64,000 nt of DNA from GYS-P2D sp964489125 (GTDB lineage Bacteria; Bacteroidota; Bacteroidia; Chitinophagales; Saprospiraceae): assembly GCA_964489125.1 (NCBI GenBank), contig CAZAXY010000001.1, positions 38,556-102,555 of the forward strand. Reading direction: 5' to 3'. The notes beneath the pieces were generated by a model, which saw nothing but the letters and a program-made list of their open reading frames with translations, made no database searches and was not told the DNA's origin. Positions 17,356-26,862 of this stretch are shown here, in pieces (position 1 is the first letter of the stretch; each line of letters starts with the position of its first letter). A program made the position numbers and the translations under genes.

Positions 17356-18723
17356 CTATTTGATTTTTTCTGCTAATTGGATGGCTTTCTGGAGTGCTGC
17401 CAACTTATTATTCACTTCTTGTAATTCGCTCTGTACGTCAGACTTAATAACTATACCGGCTCCAGCTTGACGAGTCAACACACCATTTTGACTCAGAAAA
17501 GAGCGGATCACTATAGCATGATTGAGGTCACCATTGAAATGGATTAGACCTATACCTCCTCCATAAAAAGTTCTACCATTAGGCTCATATTGATCTATGA
17601 GCTGCATAGCCTTAATCTTGGGTGCTCCCGACAGCGTTCCTGCTGGGAAGGTGTCAGCATAGATCTGATAGTTTTTAGAGTCGGCCTGAAGCTCGCCAGT
17701 CACTTTTGAAACCAAGTGAATTACATGGCTGAAGTATTGCACCTCCTTATATTTATCAACTGTAACATTAGTTGTATTTCTACTGAGGTCATTACGTGCT
17801 AAGTCAACAAGCATTACATGCTCAGAGATTTCTTTTGGATCATTGGACAGTTTCTCGGCTAAGGCGGCATCTCCTATTTTGTTACCTGTTCTGCGAAAGG
17901 TGCCTGCTATAGGATGTATCTCAGCTCTACCTTCCTTGATTACCAGTTGAGCTTCGGGTGACGAGCCGAAAATTTTATATCCTCCATAGTCGAAGTAAAA
18001 CAGATATGGGCTTGGATTGACACTTCGTAAGGCACGGTACAGATTGATTTCATCTCCAGTGAATTCTGTATGGAACTTCCGTGACAGGACAATCTGAAAC
18101 ACATCGCCACGCTGGCAGTGATACTTGCCGCGCTCCACCATATGTATGTAGTCCCCATCTGTCATGTTAGAGTATTCTCGTCCGACCGTAAATGGCTCGG
18201 GACTGATACATCCATCTTGTATGACTGACTTAATTTCTTCTATGTTAACATCCTGGCTTTCTGGGGTATGATCTATAATTTTTATGCTATCATGAAAATG
18301 ATCAAATACGATCATGTTGCGATAGAAGTCATATCTGAGATCTGGGATATCATCAGCTCGCTTAGATGGATCAAGCTTAACGTTCTCAAAATATGCAACA
18401 CTATTATAGCATGAATAGCCCACGATCGCAGATTCTTCTACAGTGCCATCAAACTCTACCGAATGCATGAAGGACTGAATCTCAACCGAAATGTCAAAAT
18501 CTTGTTTTTTAACACCTCCGATATCCAGTGTCCCATCAGTAATCTCAATGGTGGCCAGTGAATTAAAGCAGATGTACGACTTACTATCACGCTTGCTATT
18601 GTATGCAGAGCTCTCCAATAGTATTACTTGACCATATTTCTGGCGCAGTTTGAGCAGGAGACTCACAGGTGTGTTGAGGTCTTCTAACAGTTCTTCAGTT
18701 TCAACTTTTACTTTCATTCGCAC
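17356..18723 (-). CDS. trpE: Anthranilate synthase component I
   Basis: The 455-aa protein carries the chorismate-utilising domain: RGDVFQIVLSRKF, HPIAGTFRRTGN, DLARNDLSR and TFPAGTLSGAPK. VILLESS near residue 35 matches the LLES feedback site where tryptophan binds. That motif and the operon separate it from PabB. The start at 18723 gives MRMKVKVE; an internal ATG two codons later is equally possible. It is preceded by an attenuator ending 17 bases upstream, so expression probably depends on tryptophan supply both transcriptionally and by feedback inhibition. Confidence 0.95.
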   Translation of the reverse strand: MRMKVKVETEELLEDLNTPVSLLLKLRQKYGQVILLESSAYNSKRDSKSYICFNSLATIEITDGTLDIGGVKKQDFDISVEIQSFMHSVEFDGTVEESAIVGYSCYNSVAYFENVKLDPSKRADDIPDLRYDFYRNMIVFDHFHDSIKIIDHTPESQDVNIEEIKSVIQDGCISPEPFTVGREYSNMTDGDYIHMVERGKYHCQRGDVFQIVLSRKFHTEFTGDEINLYRALRSVNPSPYLFYFDYGGYKIFGSSPEAQLVIKEGRAEIHPIAGTFRRTGNKIGDAALAEKLSNDPKEISEHVMLVDLARNDLSRNTTNVTVDKYKEVQYFSHVIHLVSKVTGELQADSKNYQIYADTFPAGTLSGAPKIKAMQLIDQYEPNGRTFYGGGIGLIHFNGDLNHAIVIRSFLSQNGVLTRQAGAGIVIKSDVQSELQEVNNKLAALQKAIQLAEKIK

Positions 18724-18739
18724 TTCATCTTAAACTAAG

Positions 18740-18771
18740 AACGGCCTGTCGGAATAATTCGACAAGCCGTT
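18740..18771 (-). terminator. trp attenuator terminator hairpin
   Basis: On the minus strand AACGGCTTGTCG (18771-18760) pairs with CGACAGGCCGTT (18751-18740), giving 12 positions with one mismatch and an 8-base AT-rich loop. It is followed by TCTTAGTTT, a weak U-tract, and then by trpE 17 bases on. It lies downstream of a Trp-rich leader peptide, so it is read as the 3:4 terminator of the attenuator. Confidence 0.75.
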
Positions 18772-18835
18772 AAATCTTATATCTATTGATGGCATTGTTT
18801 CATTCCTGTCTTCGAGAAATATCAATATGCCACCA
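18762..18835 (-). promoter_or_regulatory. trp leader alternative pairings (1:2 and 2:3)
   Basis: Segment 1 is TGGTGGCAT over the Trp codons (18835-18827). It pairs with segment 2, ATGCCATCA (18795-18787): 9 pairs, one of them G-U. Segment 2 can instead pair, as ACAAUGCC (18798-18791) with GGCUUGU (18768-18762), with a one-base bulge; that second partner is the 5' arm of the terminator. The 1:2 and 2:3 pairings are mutually exclusive, and 2:3 excludes the terminator. A ribosome stalled at the Trp codons would free segment 2 and allow readthrough. Confidence 0.65.
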
Positions 18836-18847
18836 CCAAATTTTCAT
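18800..18847 (-). CDS. trpL: trp operon leader peptide with three tandem Trp codons
   Basis: Read on the minus strand from ATG at 18847, the frame encodes MKIWWWHIDISRRQE and stops with TGA at 18800. Three consecutive TGG codons at positions 4-6 in a 15-codon ORF, 76 bases before trpE and ahead of a terminator-like hairpin, are the signature of an attenuation leader peptide. The peptide itself is not expected to have a function. It is too short for normal gene callers. Confidence 0.82.
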   Translation of the reverse strand: MKIWWWHIDISRRQE

Positions 18848-18864
18848 GTTCAATAATTATAACT

Positions 18865-18895
18865 CAAAGTAAATGAGTAATTCAGGAATATGCAA
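18865..18895 (-). promoter_or_regulatory. Candidate trp operon promoter
   Basis: Reading the minus strand, TTGC (18895-18892) is followed after 20 bases by TACTTTG (18871-18865), close to the Bacteroidota -33 TTG / -7 TAnnTTTG pattern (one base short in the -7 box). It starts immediately after the stop codon of the AsmA-like gene and lies 17 bases before the leader ATG, so the operon would have its own start with a very short leader 5' end. Confidence 0.45.
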
Positions 18896-21800
18896 TTAAT
18901 TCCCTTTCTTCTTTTTGAATACTGGAAATTTTATCTTGTCCTTAATCTTCTCAATCTTACTTTCCTGACCTTTGAAGATGTCGTTTATTTTAGCAGTTAA
19001 AGAATCAACATTACCCGCTTTTAAGGAGTCTATGATAGTGATTACTTGACCTTCGATTTCTTTTTTACTGCTGTCGATCTCATTGACTAAGATCTGCTGC
19101 ACGGAGTCTTTCTTGGCGATGACGTCATCCTTAAATGTGTTCAATGAGTCAACGACAGTGTTGCGAATATGATCGATAGTATCACGCACTGTTTGTTCTA
19201 TTTCTTCCTTCTTCTCTTCCGCAGTGGCAGTGATCCGCTCCGTAATGCTCTCCCTTATGCTTCCTTTAGCAATGGCAATGTCCATAAGTTGAACTTTAGG
19301 CTTTAAGAGACTGCCACTGACATATGCATCAACCTCGACTCTCACATCATCGGTAATGTCAGCAAGTTTATCAGTAAGTATACCCTTGTTAGATAATAAT
19401 TGAACTGCTTTCTGCATGTTAAACTTAGAACTTGGTAAGCTCATGGTAACATGATAATCGATATCTTGATTGAATCCATGAGTTCCCTCATATGAGAGCT
19501 CTATATCGTCTCTTGTAAGCGTCATTTCCTTGACTACAACACGCCCATCTTCGACTAAAAAGTATCGACTCAGGTTCTTCATTTGCCACGTTTTATCTGA
19601 AGTCGATCTATCTAAGTAGCTTAGAAATGTGTCGATAGGGGCAAATCCATTGATAGCACCATCCTTAGTTTTTAACTCACCAAATGCACTTATAGAATTT
19701 AGATCTGGAACATAATTTTGATCTATTTCTGTCTTTAACTCAAACACCATATCAAAATCCCCTTGGATGTACTTGCTCAACGGCAATATCATATTGATTA
19801 ACTTGATTTTCTCGGCTGTCTGACTCAGAGAAACACCTTTGACGTCTACATCGATAACTACTCCACCAACTCCATCAATGAAATCATCAAATTGCCCAGT
19901 GAGTATGATGTCACCATCCAAAAACCTTGCTTTCTGTGACATAGTAACTTGCTTACCACTTACATCTAAATCGCCAAGAGCCTTAGTTAAGTCAATACCA
20001 TATAGCGTAGCCTTACCGACATCGTAGGAGATATCGAGATCTATATTGTTAGGTAAAAGATCCGTCACTCCAGTTCTCCCAGTGGTATCATCCGAAATAA
20101 AGTTATCAAGATTTAAGTCTGGACTGTAGAGCGTTAAGTTTCCAGAGAGGGTGTCGCCATTAAGTCCATACTGAAGCAGTCGGTCCAAATTCCCTCTACC
20201 CGTGATAATATTACCATTTATCCCATCAGCGGTGAATTCAAGTCTTGAGCTTGTATCACTGATCTTGCCAGTACCACTTAATCCGTGGATGCTAAAGCCT
20301 GAATAATTGATCTCCTCGATATCAAGTTCAGTGATCAAATTGACTTTAGGTATCAAGTAGGAATTGCCAGTGGACACGGGGTCTTGAGGACTATCATCTA
20401 TATAATCTACCGTAGTTATTGTAACATTAAGCACACCTGCAGTTGACTCCTCATCTGCAAGTAGTGAGAGTGGTTCTTCGACAGATCCTTCAACATTCAA
20501 TCCACTAATAAAGGCAAGTCTTTCTGCTTGCAGTTTATACATAAGTTGTTCATCACTTCCAGAAAGGGTAATGTCTTCGATGAGATACGATTCATTGCTG
20601 TTGCTATATTTTATATCACGCCCTAGGATCTCTACATCAAATAGTTCTTCTCCGCTTGATATAAAGCCCAGGCTTCCATTAACTGCTGTATTGATTGTTA
20701 TCTTACCATCCAGAATACCGATCAACTCAGTTCCTTCCTCGAGCGGAATACATTCTCTGAGATCATTAAGATTGAGCTCAAAGTCTGAATCGATATCTAT
20801 ATCATATGCTTCTGATTTATTCTTAATGTTGCCAAGAGCTTTGATATAGTTCCCAGCACTGGCTATGTCCAGGGTATTGATCATCACAGTTGTAAAAGCT
20901 CTTGATTGAGCGGTATTTTTAAAGGAGATATCTGCATTGAGTCTGTCTATGTTTTTGGGTAAGCTTGGATAACTCAGACTCCCATTATTCAGTTTTAACA
21001 TCATGTCATATAAAGGGTAAGTACCCGAAGAATTACCAGATATAGTTCCTTTGAGGTCGTAAGTTCCAGACGATCTAAGAGAGCTGTATTCATGTTCATA
21101 AAATACGTTGAGCAAAGAAGCCAGTTTCTTAACTTCCGTTTCTGGCGAGGCTATCGCAATATCATATGCGCCGGAAGAACCTAAACTCATCGTACCACTA
21201 CTGCTTATGGGTAGGTCATTAATGTAAGTCTCCAGATCATCAAAACTCAATCGTGCCATATCATCTGTAAGGAGCAATGAGCCAGATCCATTGATATTGA
21301 GATGATCATTAATAAATCCACCGTCGACAATGGCATCATACTCAAGATCTACATCAACGTTTTGGTCAAGGTAGTCGATCGAACCATTAGCATTTATATC
21401 TTCCACATTTAGATTAACTTTAGTCTGAGTGTTGATGTATCTCAGATTGATCTGATCCACTTCGAAGGATTCTAAACTAATATTGGTAGCATTAGATTCA
21501 CCAGAAGATTCTTTTGATATATCATAGTTAGTCTTACCATTGAGATCGGTGTAGGCCGTAATAGTTCCATCAGCCAGCTTAAGTTTCTTGATAGAATAGG
21601 ACACCTTGTTTTGCAGGGCCTCAACGATATTCACATTTACTTGAAATGTCCCAAGCTTCATTAATGAAGGAGTATCATCTTGCTCACTATCGATGGACAC
21701 ATCTCTTAGTTTTACACCAATAGATGGAAAAGTAGACAGGAAAGAAACTCCAGCAGATTGATAGCTTATCGGTGTTGTAAGCCCTTCGTTAACTGTATTT

Positions 21801-21904
21801 ACTACTTTTTTGATGATAGTTTCTTTATTTAATTCAATAGCCAGAACCCCTGCTACAACAAGCAAGATTAATGTTATTAATATGCGCTTTATCCATTTTA
21901 TCAT
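18896..21904 (-). CDS. AsmA-family envelope protein
   Basis: The 1002-aa protein has one N-terminal membrane anchor (about residues 7-25) followed by a long, repetitive beta-rich region with many short hydrophobic strands, and a lysine/glutamate-rich coiled-coil tail (about 890-1002). The start resembles AsmA family proteins, including the segment after the anchor (PISYQSAGVSFLSTFPSIGVKLRDV). AsmA-like proteins are periplasmic bridge-like proteins linked to lipid transport and outer-membrane homeostasis. The role here is by family. The trp promoter begins right after its stop. Confidence 0.8.
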   Translation of the reverse strand: MIKWIKRILITLILLVVAGVLAIELNKETIIKKVVNTVNEGLTTPISYQSAGVSFLSTFPSIGVKLRDVSIDSEQDDTPSLMKLGTFQVNVNIVEALQNKVSYSIKKLKLADGTITAYTDLNGKTNYDISKESSGESNATNISLESFEVDQINLRYINTQTKVNLNVEDINANGSIDYLDQNVDVDLEYDAIVDGGFINDHLNINGSGSLLLTDDMARLSFDDLETYINDLPISSSGTMSLGSSGAYDIAIASPETEVKKLASLLNVFYEHEYSSLRSSGTYDLKGTISGNSSGTYPLYDMMLKLNNGSLSYPSLPKNIDRLNADISFKNTAQSRAFTTVMINTLDIASAGNYIKALGNIKNKSEAYDIDIDSDFELNLNDLRECIPLEEGTELIGILDGKITINTAVNGSLGFISSGEELFDVEILGRDIKYSNSNESYLIEDITLSGSDEQLMYKLQAERLAFISGLNVEGSVEEPLSLLADEESTAGVLNVTITTVDYIDDSPQDPVSTGNSYLIPKVNLITELDIEEINYSGFSIHGLSGTGKISDTSSRLEFTADGINGNIITGRGNLDRLLQYGLNGDTLSGNLTLYSPDLNLDNFISDDTTGRTGVTDLLPNNIDLDISYDVGKATLYGIDLTKALGDLDVSGKQVTMSQKARFLDGDIILTGQFDDFIDGVGGVVIDVDVKGVSLSQTAEKIKLINMILPLSKYIQGDFDMVFELKTEIDQNYVPDLNSISAFGELKTKDGAINGFAPIDTFLSYLDRSTSDKTWQMKNLSRYFLVEDGRVVVKEMTLTRDDIELSYEGTHGFNQDIDYHVTMSLPSSKFNMQKAVQLLSNKGILTDKLADITDDVRVEVDAYVSGSLLKPKVQLMDIAIAKGSIRESITERITATAEEKKEEIEQTVRDTIDHIRNTVVDSLNTFKDDVIAKKDSVQQILVNEIDSSKKEIEGQVITIIDSLKAGNVDSLTAKINDIFKGQESKIEKIKDKIKFPVFKKKKGN

Positions 21905-22030
21905 ACGATAGACTGCTTTAAGGAATACATCTTAGAGACGGTGAGCCAGGCTGCTTAATCGTTAATTTCGTGCTAATAACGATGCAATAAGCTTTATACT
22001 TGTGAAGCACCCTCAGGATCTTGAAGAAAA

Positions 22031-23716
22031 ATGGCAAAAAGCAAACTTTTACATATACAAGATTTGTCAGTCAGGTTCATCTCGAAGTCTGGAGCAACTG
22101 ATGCTGTCAACAACGTCAATATCGAGCTATATGAAGGTGATTGCCTTGGGATAGTTGGAGAGTCTGGATCAGGAAAGTCTGTTACAAGCTTGTCTGTTCT
22201 CAACCTGATATTTCCAAATCCCAATGCCGTTACAACTGGAAAGGTGATCAGATATAACGGCGATACCTCAACAGACCTACTCCAACTAGATGAACACACT
22301 TTGGCCAAGATTAGAGGTAGGGACATATCGATGGTATTTCAGGAACCCATGAGTTCTCTCAATCCTGTTAAACGCTGCGGCTCTCAGATTGAGGAAGTTC
22401 TTGAGATTCATAATGTGGTCTCTAAAGACAATCGCAAATCTACAGTGTTGGAATTAATACACTCTGTAGAGCTTCCAGATGCCGAGCGGATCTATCGCTC
22501 GTATCCGCATGAACTCAGTGGAGGACAATTACAAAGAGTGAACATTGCCATGGCTCTTGCTGGGAATCCCAAGATTATGATCTGTGATGAACCCACAACT
22601 GCATTGGATGTAACTGTACAAAAGAAGATCATCCAATTGCTAAGGCGAATCGTATCCCTGAAGAACATCGCATTAATCTTCGTATGTCATGACTTAAATC
22701 TAGTTAATGAACTATGCAATAAAGTAGTAGTCATGTATAATGGCCATGTGGTTGAACAAGGAGTTCTGCCAGATACTTTTCGCCAACCTCAATCAGACTA
22801 TACACAGGCATTATTGGCATGTCGACCTAAGTCTTCTTATAACGAGATACAACTGCCAACTGTTGATCAGATTATGTCAGGTCAATATGAGCGTATCAAG
22901 AGGCCTGTAGCCGCAATAGATCGAGATCAAATTGTAATGACTGTAGATAATCTCACAGTAATGTATCGAACGAACCCTCTGGCCATTTTCCAAAAGAAGA
23001 AATATCTTACCGCCGTAGACAAAGTATCATTCAATCTATATAAAGGGTCGGTATTAGGTATAGTAGGGGAGTCAGGATCGGGCAAGTCTACAGTTGCCAA
23101 GTGCATATGTGGAGTCATCCCAGCTAGCGAAGGTACGATCACATATAAGGGTAGACAGATTGACGGTAGAGTGCTATCATCAGATAAAAGCCTACGCAGA
23201 CAAATTCAAATTATTTTTCAGGACCCATATGGATCTCTTAATCCTAGAATGACCATTGGTCAAGCCATACTTGAGCCGATTAAATATCATAAATTGCGTC
23301 CTGGAAAGGCTAAGGAGAGAGTGGTAGAACTATTGAATGAAGTTGGGCTAGATAAAGATTATTATAACCGATATCCGCATCAACTATCAGGAGGGCAACG
23401 CCAGAGAGTATGTATCGCCCGGGCACTTTCTGTAGAGCCACAGGTCTTAATCTGTGATGAAAGCGTATCTGCACTCGATGTATCCGTTCAATCACAGATA
23501 CTCAATCTGCTTGATAGCCTTAAGAGTACATATCAATTGAGTATTATATTCATCAGCCATGACCTGTCAGTGATCCATTATATCAGCGATGAAGTAATCG
23601 TCATGAAAGACGGTAAGATTGTAGAGCGAGGAGCTGCAGATCAGATCATAAACGCCCCACAAAAGGCTTATACTCAAGAATTGGTAAATAGCATACCTGT
23701 TGAAATAGCTGAATAA
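22031..23716 (+). CDS. Fused two-domain peptide-type ABC transporter ATPase
   Basis: The 561-aa protein contains two ABC cassettes in tandem, equal to a DppD-DppF fusion as in YejF and GsiA. The first has Walker A GESGSGKS (43-50), signature LSGGQLQRV and Walker B MICDEPTTALD. The second has Walker A GESGSGKS (about 343), signature LSGGQRQRV and Walker B LICDESVSALD, in which the usual Pro after Glu is Ser. Each half ends with the short oligopeptide-transporter extension. No permease or binding-protein gene is adjacent, so its partners are encoded elsewhere. Confidence 0.9.
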   Translation: MAKSKLLHIQDLSVRFISKSGATDAVNNVNIELYEGDCLGIVGESGSGKSVTSLSVLNLIFPNPNAVTTGKVIRYNGDTSTDLLQLDEHTLAKIRGRDISMVFQEPMSSLNPVKRCGSQIEEVLEIHNVVSKDNRKSTVLELIHSVELPDAERIYRSYPHELSGGQLQRVNIAMALAGNPKIMICDEPTTALDVTVQKKIIQLLRRIVSLKNIALIFVCHDLNLVNELCNKVVVMYNGHVVEQGVLPDTFRQPQSDYTQALLACRPKSSYNEIQLPTVDQIMSGQYERIKRPVAAIDRDQIVMTVDNLTVMYRTNPLAIFQKKKYLTAVDKVSFNLYKGSVLGIVGESGSGKSTVAKCICGVIPASEGTITYKGRQIDGRVLSSDKSLRRQIQIIFQDPYGSLNPRMTIGQAILEPIKYHKLRPGKAKERVVELLNEVGLDKDYYNRYPHQLSGGQRQRVCIARALSVEPQVLICDESVSALDVSVQSQILNLLDSLKSTYQLSIIFISHDLSVIHYISDEVIVMKDGKIVERGAADQIINAPQKAYTQELVNSIPVEIAE

Positions 23717-23769
23717 TTCACTTCCTTCTGGCTTCTCGTTAAGAATAGATATTCGCGGACTCTTTTGTA

Positions 23770-24825
23770 TTATGTGAGATTGAGCCTGTAAAACTCAACA
23801 GCATTATCAGCGAATAGCTTTTGTTGATCTTCTTGAGAATAGTTCTGTACAATTTGGAAGTAAGCCTCGTAGAGTGTTTCGAAATCCACAGACACCTTAT
23901 CCACAGGAAAGTTTGAGGCAAACATGCATCTCTCTACACCAAATGCCTTTAGAGCATATTCTATGTGTGGGCCTATACTATCGACCACCTCGGATACAGT
24001 AGGTTTGTTTTTTCTATTCTCGAATTGATGGCCACAAAATGTCATTAAAAGGCCACTAAGCTTCAAGTGAATATCTGACACTTCGGCGAGTCGAGCCAAG
24101 TCCTCATACCATTTCTCTTTGAGTACTTCTCTCTCTATAGGAGACTGTCCTGCACCGCCATGCGGCCCTTCTAGTCCGACAGGTGTTCCAACATGATCGA
24201 GCACAGTTCTTGTCCCTTTGACTTCAGTAACAAGTTCTATGAATCCATCTAGTTGTATCGAGTATAAAAAGACATCAAAGCTTAGTCCACGTTTTCCTAA
24301 AATCTCGTATCCCCGTTTAAACTTGTCCTCCCTCATTATGTCTTCAGTTTCACAAAAATTCATGACACCTTTGTCCGGATGGCGTGCGATTGAATCTCTA
24401 ACTCCTCGAAATAATGGGCTGGCAGCGGCATGAGCATCAAGTACTGATTCCAAGGTTTCAATTTCCATCAGATGAGCCTCACCTACAATTGCTAATGGCA
24501 GTTCTGGTAATGTCATTAACCAATCTGTCTCACCGACACTATTAAATGGTTTTTCTCCCTCCCAGCCCGCTTGGATATGTACAAAGCCGTCAATCTTGTA
24601 TTTGCCCGTATCTTGATGATACAGTGCTGGCAGGTGAGGGTTGGTGAAGTATGATCCTGTTCCTACAAAGTTGAGAACCTCCTTAGGTGTTACCAAGCGA
24701 AGGATCTTATCTAAAAGCCATGGGTACTTGCCAAATCGCTTAACAAGAGGAGTTATTGACTTGGCATTATTAACAGGATCCCACAGATGGATGTGCGGAT
24801 CAATTATACGTATGTCTTGGCTCAT
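23770..24825 (-). CDS. Amidohydrolase family 2 metal-dependent hydrolase
   Basis: The 351-aa protein matches the amidohydrolase-2 TIM-barrel family. It begins IRIIDPHIHLWDPV, with the HxH metal motif, and has LDHVGTP (metal His) and a terminal CMFASNFPVDK, matching the FGSN/DFPVD motif. Characterised relatives include 2-pyrone-4,6-dicarboxylate and L-fucono-lactone hydrolases; the substrate here is not inferable. It is a single gene convergent with the ABC ATPase. Confidence 0.85.
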   Translation of the reverse strand: MSQDIRIIDPHIHLWDPVNNAKSITPLVKRFGKYPWLLDKILRLVTPKEVLNFVGTGSYFTNPHLPALYHQDTGKYKIDGFVHIQAGWEGEKPFNSVGETDWLMTLPELPLAIVGEAHLMEIETLESVLDAHAAASPLFRGVRDSIARHPDKGVMNFCETEDIMREDKFKRGYEILGKRGLSFDVFLYSIQLDGFIELVTEVKGTRTVLDHVGTPVGLEGPHGGAGQSPIEREVLKEKWYEDLARLAEVSDIHLKLSGLLMTFCGHQFENRKNKPTVSEVVDSIGPHIEYALKAFGVERCMFASNFPVDKVSVDFETLYEAYFQIVQNYSQEDQQKLFADNAVEFYRLNLT

Positions 24826-24865
24826 AAGAGATGTTATTTAATGAGATGCTTTAGTCGGAAGTCAC

Positions 24866-25393
24866 CTAATATATCGTCGTATTAGCTTCGATAGCCTTCT
24901 TAAGCATGGATAGATTTGTATCCTCTTGTTTCTTTAAAGAACCTGGAGAGATCGCAATGAAAGACTTGGTGATCATACCATTACCTTCTACCAGTGTAGA
25001 GGTCCTAATTTCTGTTTGATTTCCATCACCTTTCATCTCCAGCTCATAATCCATTTCCATCATATCATTCTCGAATGTCATGGCAATGGAGTGATTAGGT
25101 ATGATCTTCGTGATGGTTTCTTTAATGATCACTTCAGAACCATTAGTATCAAAGATGACATGAGATACAGAGCCAACTTGACCTGGCTCACCACTTATAT
25201 GTTCGAAGCTTTTGAATCCTGTCATCCACTCAGACATCTTGTTAGGGTCCTGTATTACATTCCACGATTCTTCAACTGATTTATCTACTGTAATATGACT
25301 ATCATATTCGATTGTGGGCTTGATCATGCCTAGTATTAGAAACATGAAGACTAATAGGCTCAAAATGATCGCAGTATATTTAAGATACTTCAT
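24866..25393 (-). CDS. Membrane-anchored SRPBCC (START-like) protein
   Basis: The 175-aa product has one N-terminal hydrophobic segment (about residues 5-25) followed by an SRPBCC-type fold: HITVDKSVEESWNVIQDPNKMSEWM is split by me here as HITVDKSVEESWNVIQ then DPNKMSEWM, the usual first strand and WxxL/M helix. This family binds hydrophobic ligands or acts as a polyketide cyclase-like or toxin-like fold. No ligand or partner is implied by the context. Confidence 0.75.
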   Translation of the reverse strand: MKYLKYTAIILSLLVFMFLILGMIKPTIEYDSHITVDKSVEESWNVIQDPNKMSEWMTGFKSFEHISGEPGQVGSVSHVIFDTNGSEVIIKETITKIIPNHSIAMTFENDMMEMDYELEMKGDGNQTEIRTSTLVEGNGMITKSFIAISPGSLKKQEDTNLSMLKKAIEANTTIY

Positions 25394-25507
25394 ATAGCAT
25401 ACTATTTAGTTATAGTTAGATAATATAGAACATTCATTAGATCATTTGACAAGTAAAAGTACAATTCAGATTAGTCTTTTTATCTTAAGTGTTCATTCCT
25501 TTCAGAC

Positions 25508-26764
25508 ATGAAAAAACGAACATTCCTTAAAGCATTAACAGGAGCATCCATCTCTCCCACACTATTCGATCAGATGGATCAATGGAAGATGCTATTAGAA
25601 GAGGTTAGCCCTGAGGTAGTGGCCCGAAACGAGGAGTATTGGCTCACCATTCGAGATGGGTACAAGCTGAAGCCCGATTATATCAATCTCGAGAACGGCT
25701 ACTATTGTATGACACCTCAATATACCTTGGAGCGCTTCCATGATTTAATAAGAGACGTCAACTACGAAGCCTCTTACTACATGCGAACTGAGCAGTGGAA
25801 TAATAAAGATTCAGCTGCTGCTCGCTTGGCTGAACTCATCGGTGCAAGCCATGACGAAGTGGTCATTACTCGCAATACAACGGAATCTCTCGATACCATA
25901 ATCAGTGGTTATTCATGGAAGAAAGATGATGAAGCCGTTTATGCTCATCAGGATTATGGAGCTATGCGGAATCAGTTCAGACTTATGGAACAACGATACG
26001 GTATCAAGAGTAAGGTCATCCATGTTCCTAGTCATCCCGAGAGTGATGCTCAAATAGTATCACTCTATGAGTCCGCCATTACGCCAAAAACGAAACTCTT
26101 GATGGTCTGCCATATGATAAACATTACAGGTCACATTCTTCCGATCAGAAAGATCTGTGATATGGCACACAGTCATGGGGTAGATGTCTTAGTTGACGGA
26201 GCGCATGTGATTGGGCATATAGACTTTGATATCAACGATCTCCATTGTGATTACTACGGTTCGAGCTTACATAAATGGTTGAGTGTGCCGCTGGGAGCGG
26301 GACTGCTGTATGTCAAAAAGGGAAAGGCAAAAAATTTATGGCCTCTATTTGCTGAGTATGGCAAGGATGATGATGACATTAAAAAACTCAATCATACTGG
26401 CACACATCCAGTACATACTGATCTTGCAATCCATGACGCTATTGACTATCTCGATAAAATGGGATTGAAGCGTAAGGAAGCTCGCCTGAGATACTTACAA
26501 CGATATTGGTCAGACCAGGTGCGTGATCATCCGAATATCATTGTCAATACCCCCGTGGAGCCACTTAGATCTTGTGGCATAGCCAATGTGGGCATTGCTG
26601 GCCTAAAACCTAAAGATATGGCCAAAATTCTCTTAGAAAAATATCAAATCTGGACAGTAGGAATCGATAATCCACCTGTGCAAGGTTGTCGTATAACCCC
26701 GAATGTATATACGACTTTAGAAGAGTTGGATGCATTTGTCATGGCTTTGAAAGATATGGCGTAG
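25508..26764 (+). CDS. Class V aminotransferase-fold PLP enzyme, exported or Tat-like
   Basis: The 418-aa protein starts MKKRTFLKALTGASIS, a lysine/arginine-rich leader like those of Bacteroidota exported enzymes, although a full twin-arginine motif is not present. The rest is an isopenicillin-N-epimerase-like class V fold: VITRNTTESLDTI, VDGAHVIGHIDFDI (PLP Asp) and the PLP lysine Lys256 in YYGSSLHKWLSVPLG. Relatives include cysteine desulfurase-like and epimerase enzymes. The reaction is not inferable. Confidence 0.85.
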   Translation: MKKRTFLKALTGASISPTLFDQMDQWKMLLEEVSPEVVARNEEYWLTIRDGYKLKPDYINLENGYYCMTPQYTLERFHDLIRDVNYEASYYMRTEQWNNKDSAAARLAELIGASHDEVVITRNTTESLDTIISGYSWKKDDEAVYAHQDYGAMRNQFRLMEQRYGIKSKVIHVPSHPESDAQIVSLYESAITPKTKLLMVCHMINITGHILPIRKICDMAHSHGVDVLVDGAHVIGHIDFDINDLHCDYYGSSLHKWLSVPLGAGLLYVKKGKAKNLWPLFAEYGKDDDDIKKLNHTGTHPVHTDLAIHDAIDYLDKMGLKRKEARLRYLQRYWSDQVRDHPNIIVNTPVEPLRSCGIANVGIAGLKPKDMAKILLEKYQIWTVGIDNPPVQGCRITPNVYTTLEELDAFVMALKDMA

Positions 26765-26813
26765 GTTTAGGTATAATTGGATATATATAGATACCGAGTC
26801 AGTTTATTTCAGG

Positions 26814-26828
26814 GATACTTTAAGTATC
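26814..26828. repeat. 15-bp palindrome upstream of the acyltransferase gene
   Basis: GATACTT-T-AAGTATC has perfect 7-bp arms around one base, located 35 bases before the acyltransferase ATG. It has operator-like geometry but no known regulator can be named. Confidence 0.4.
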
Positions 26829-26862
26829 ACATGATCAATAATTCTTTCATCTTTATGCCTTC

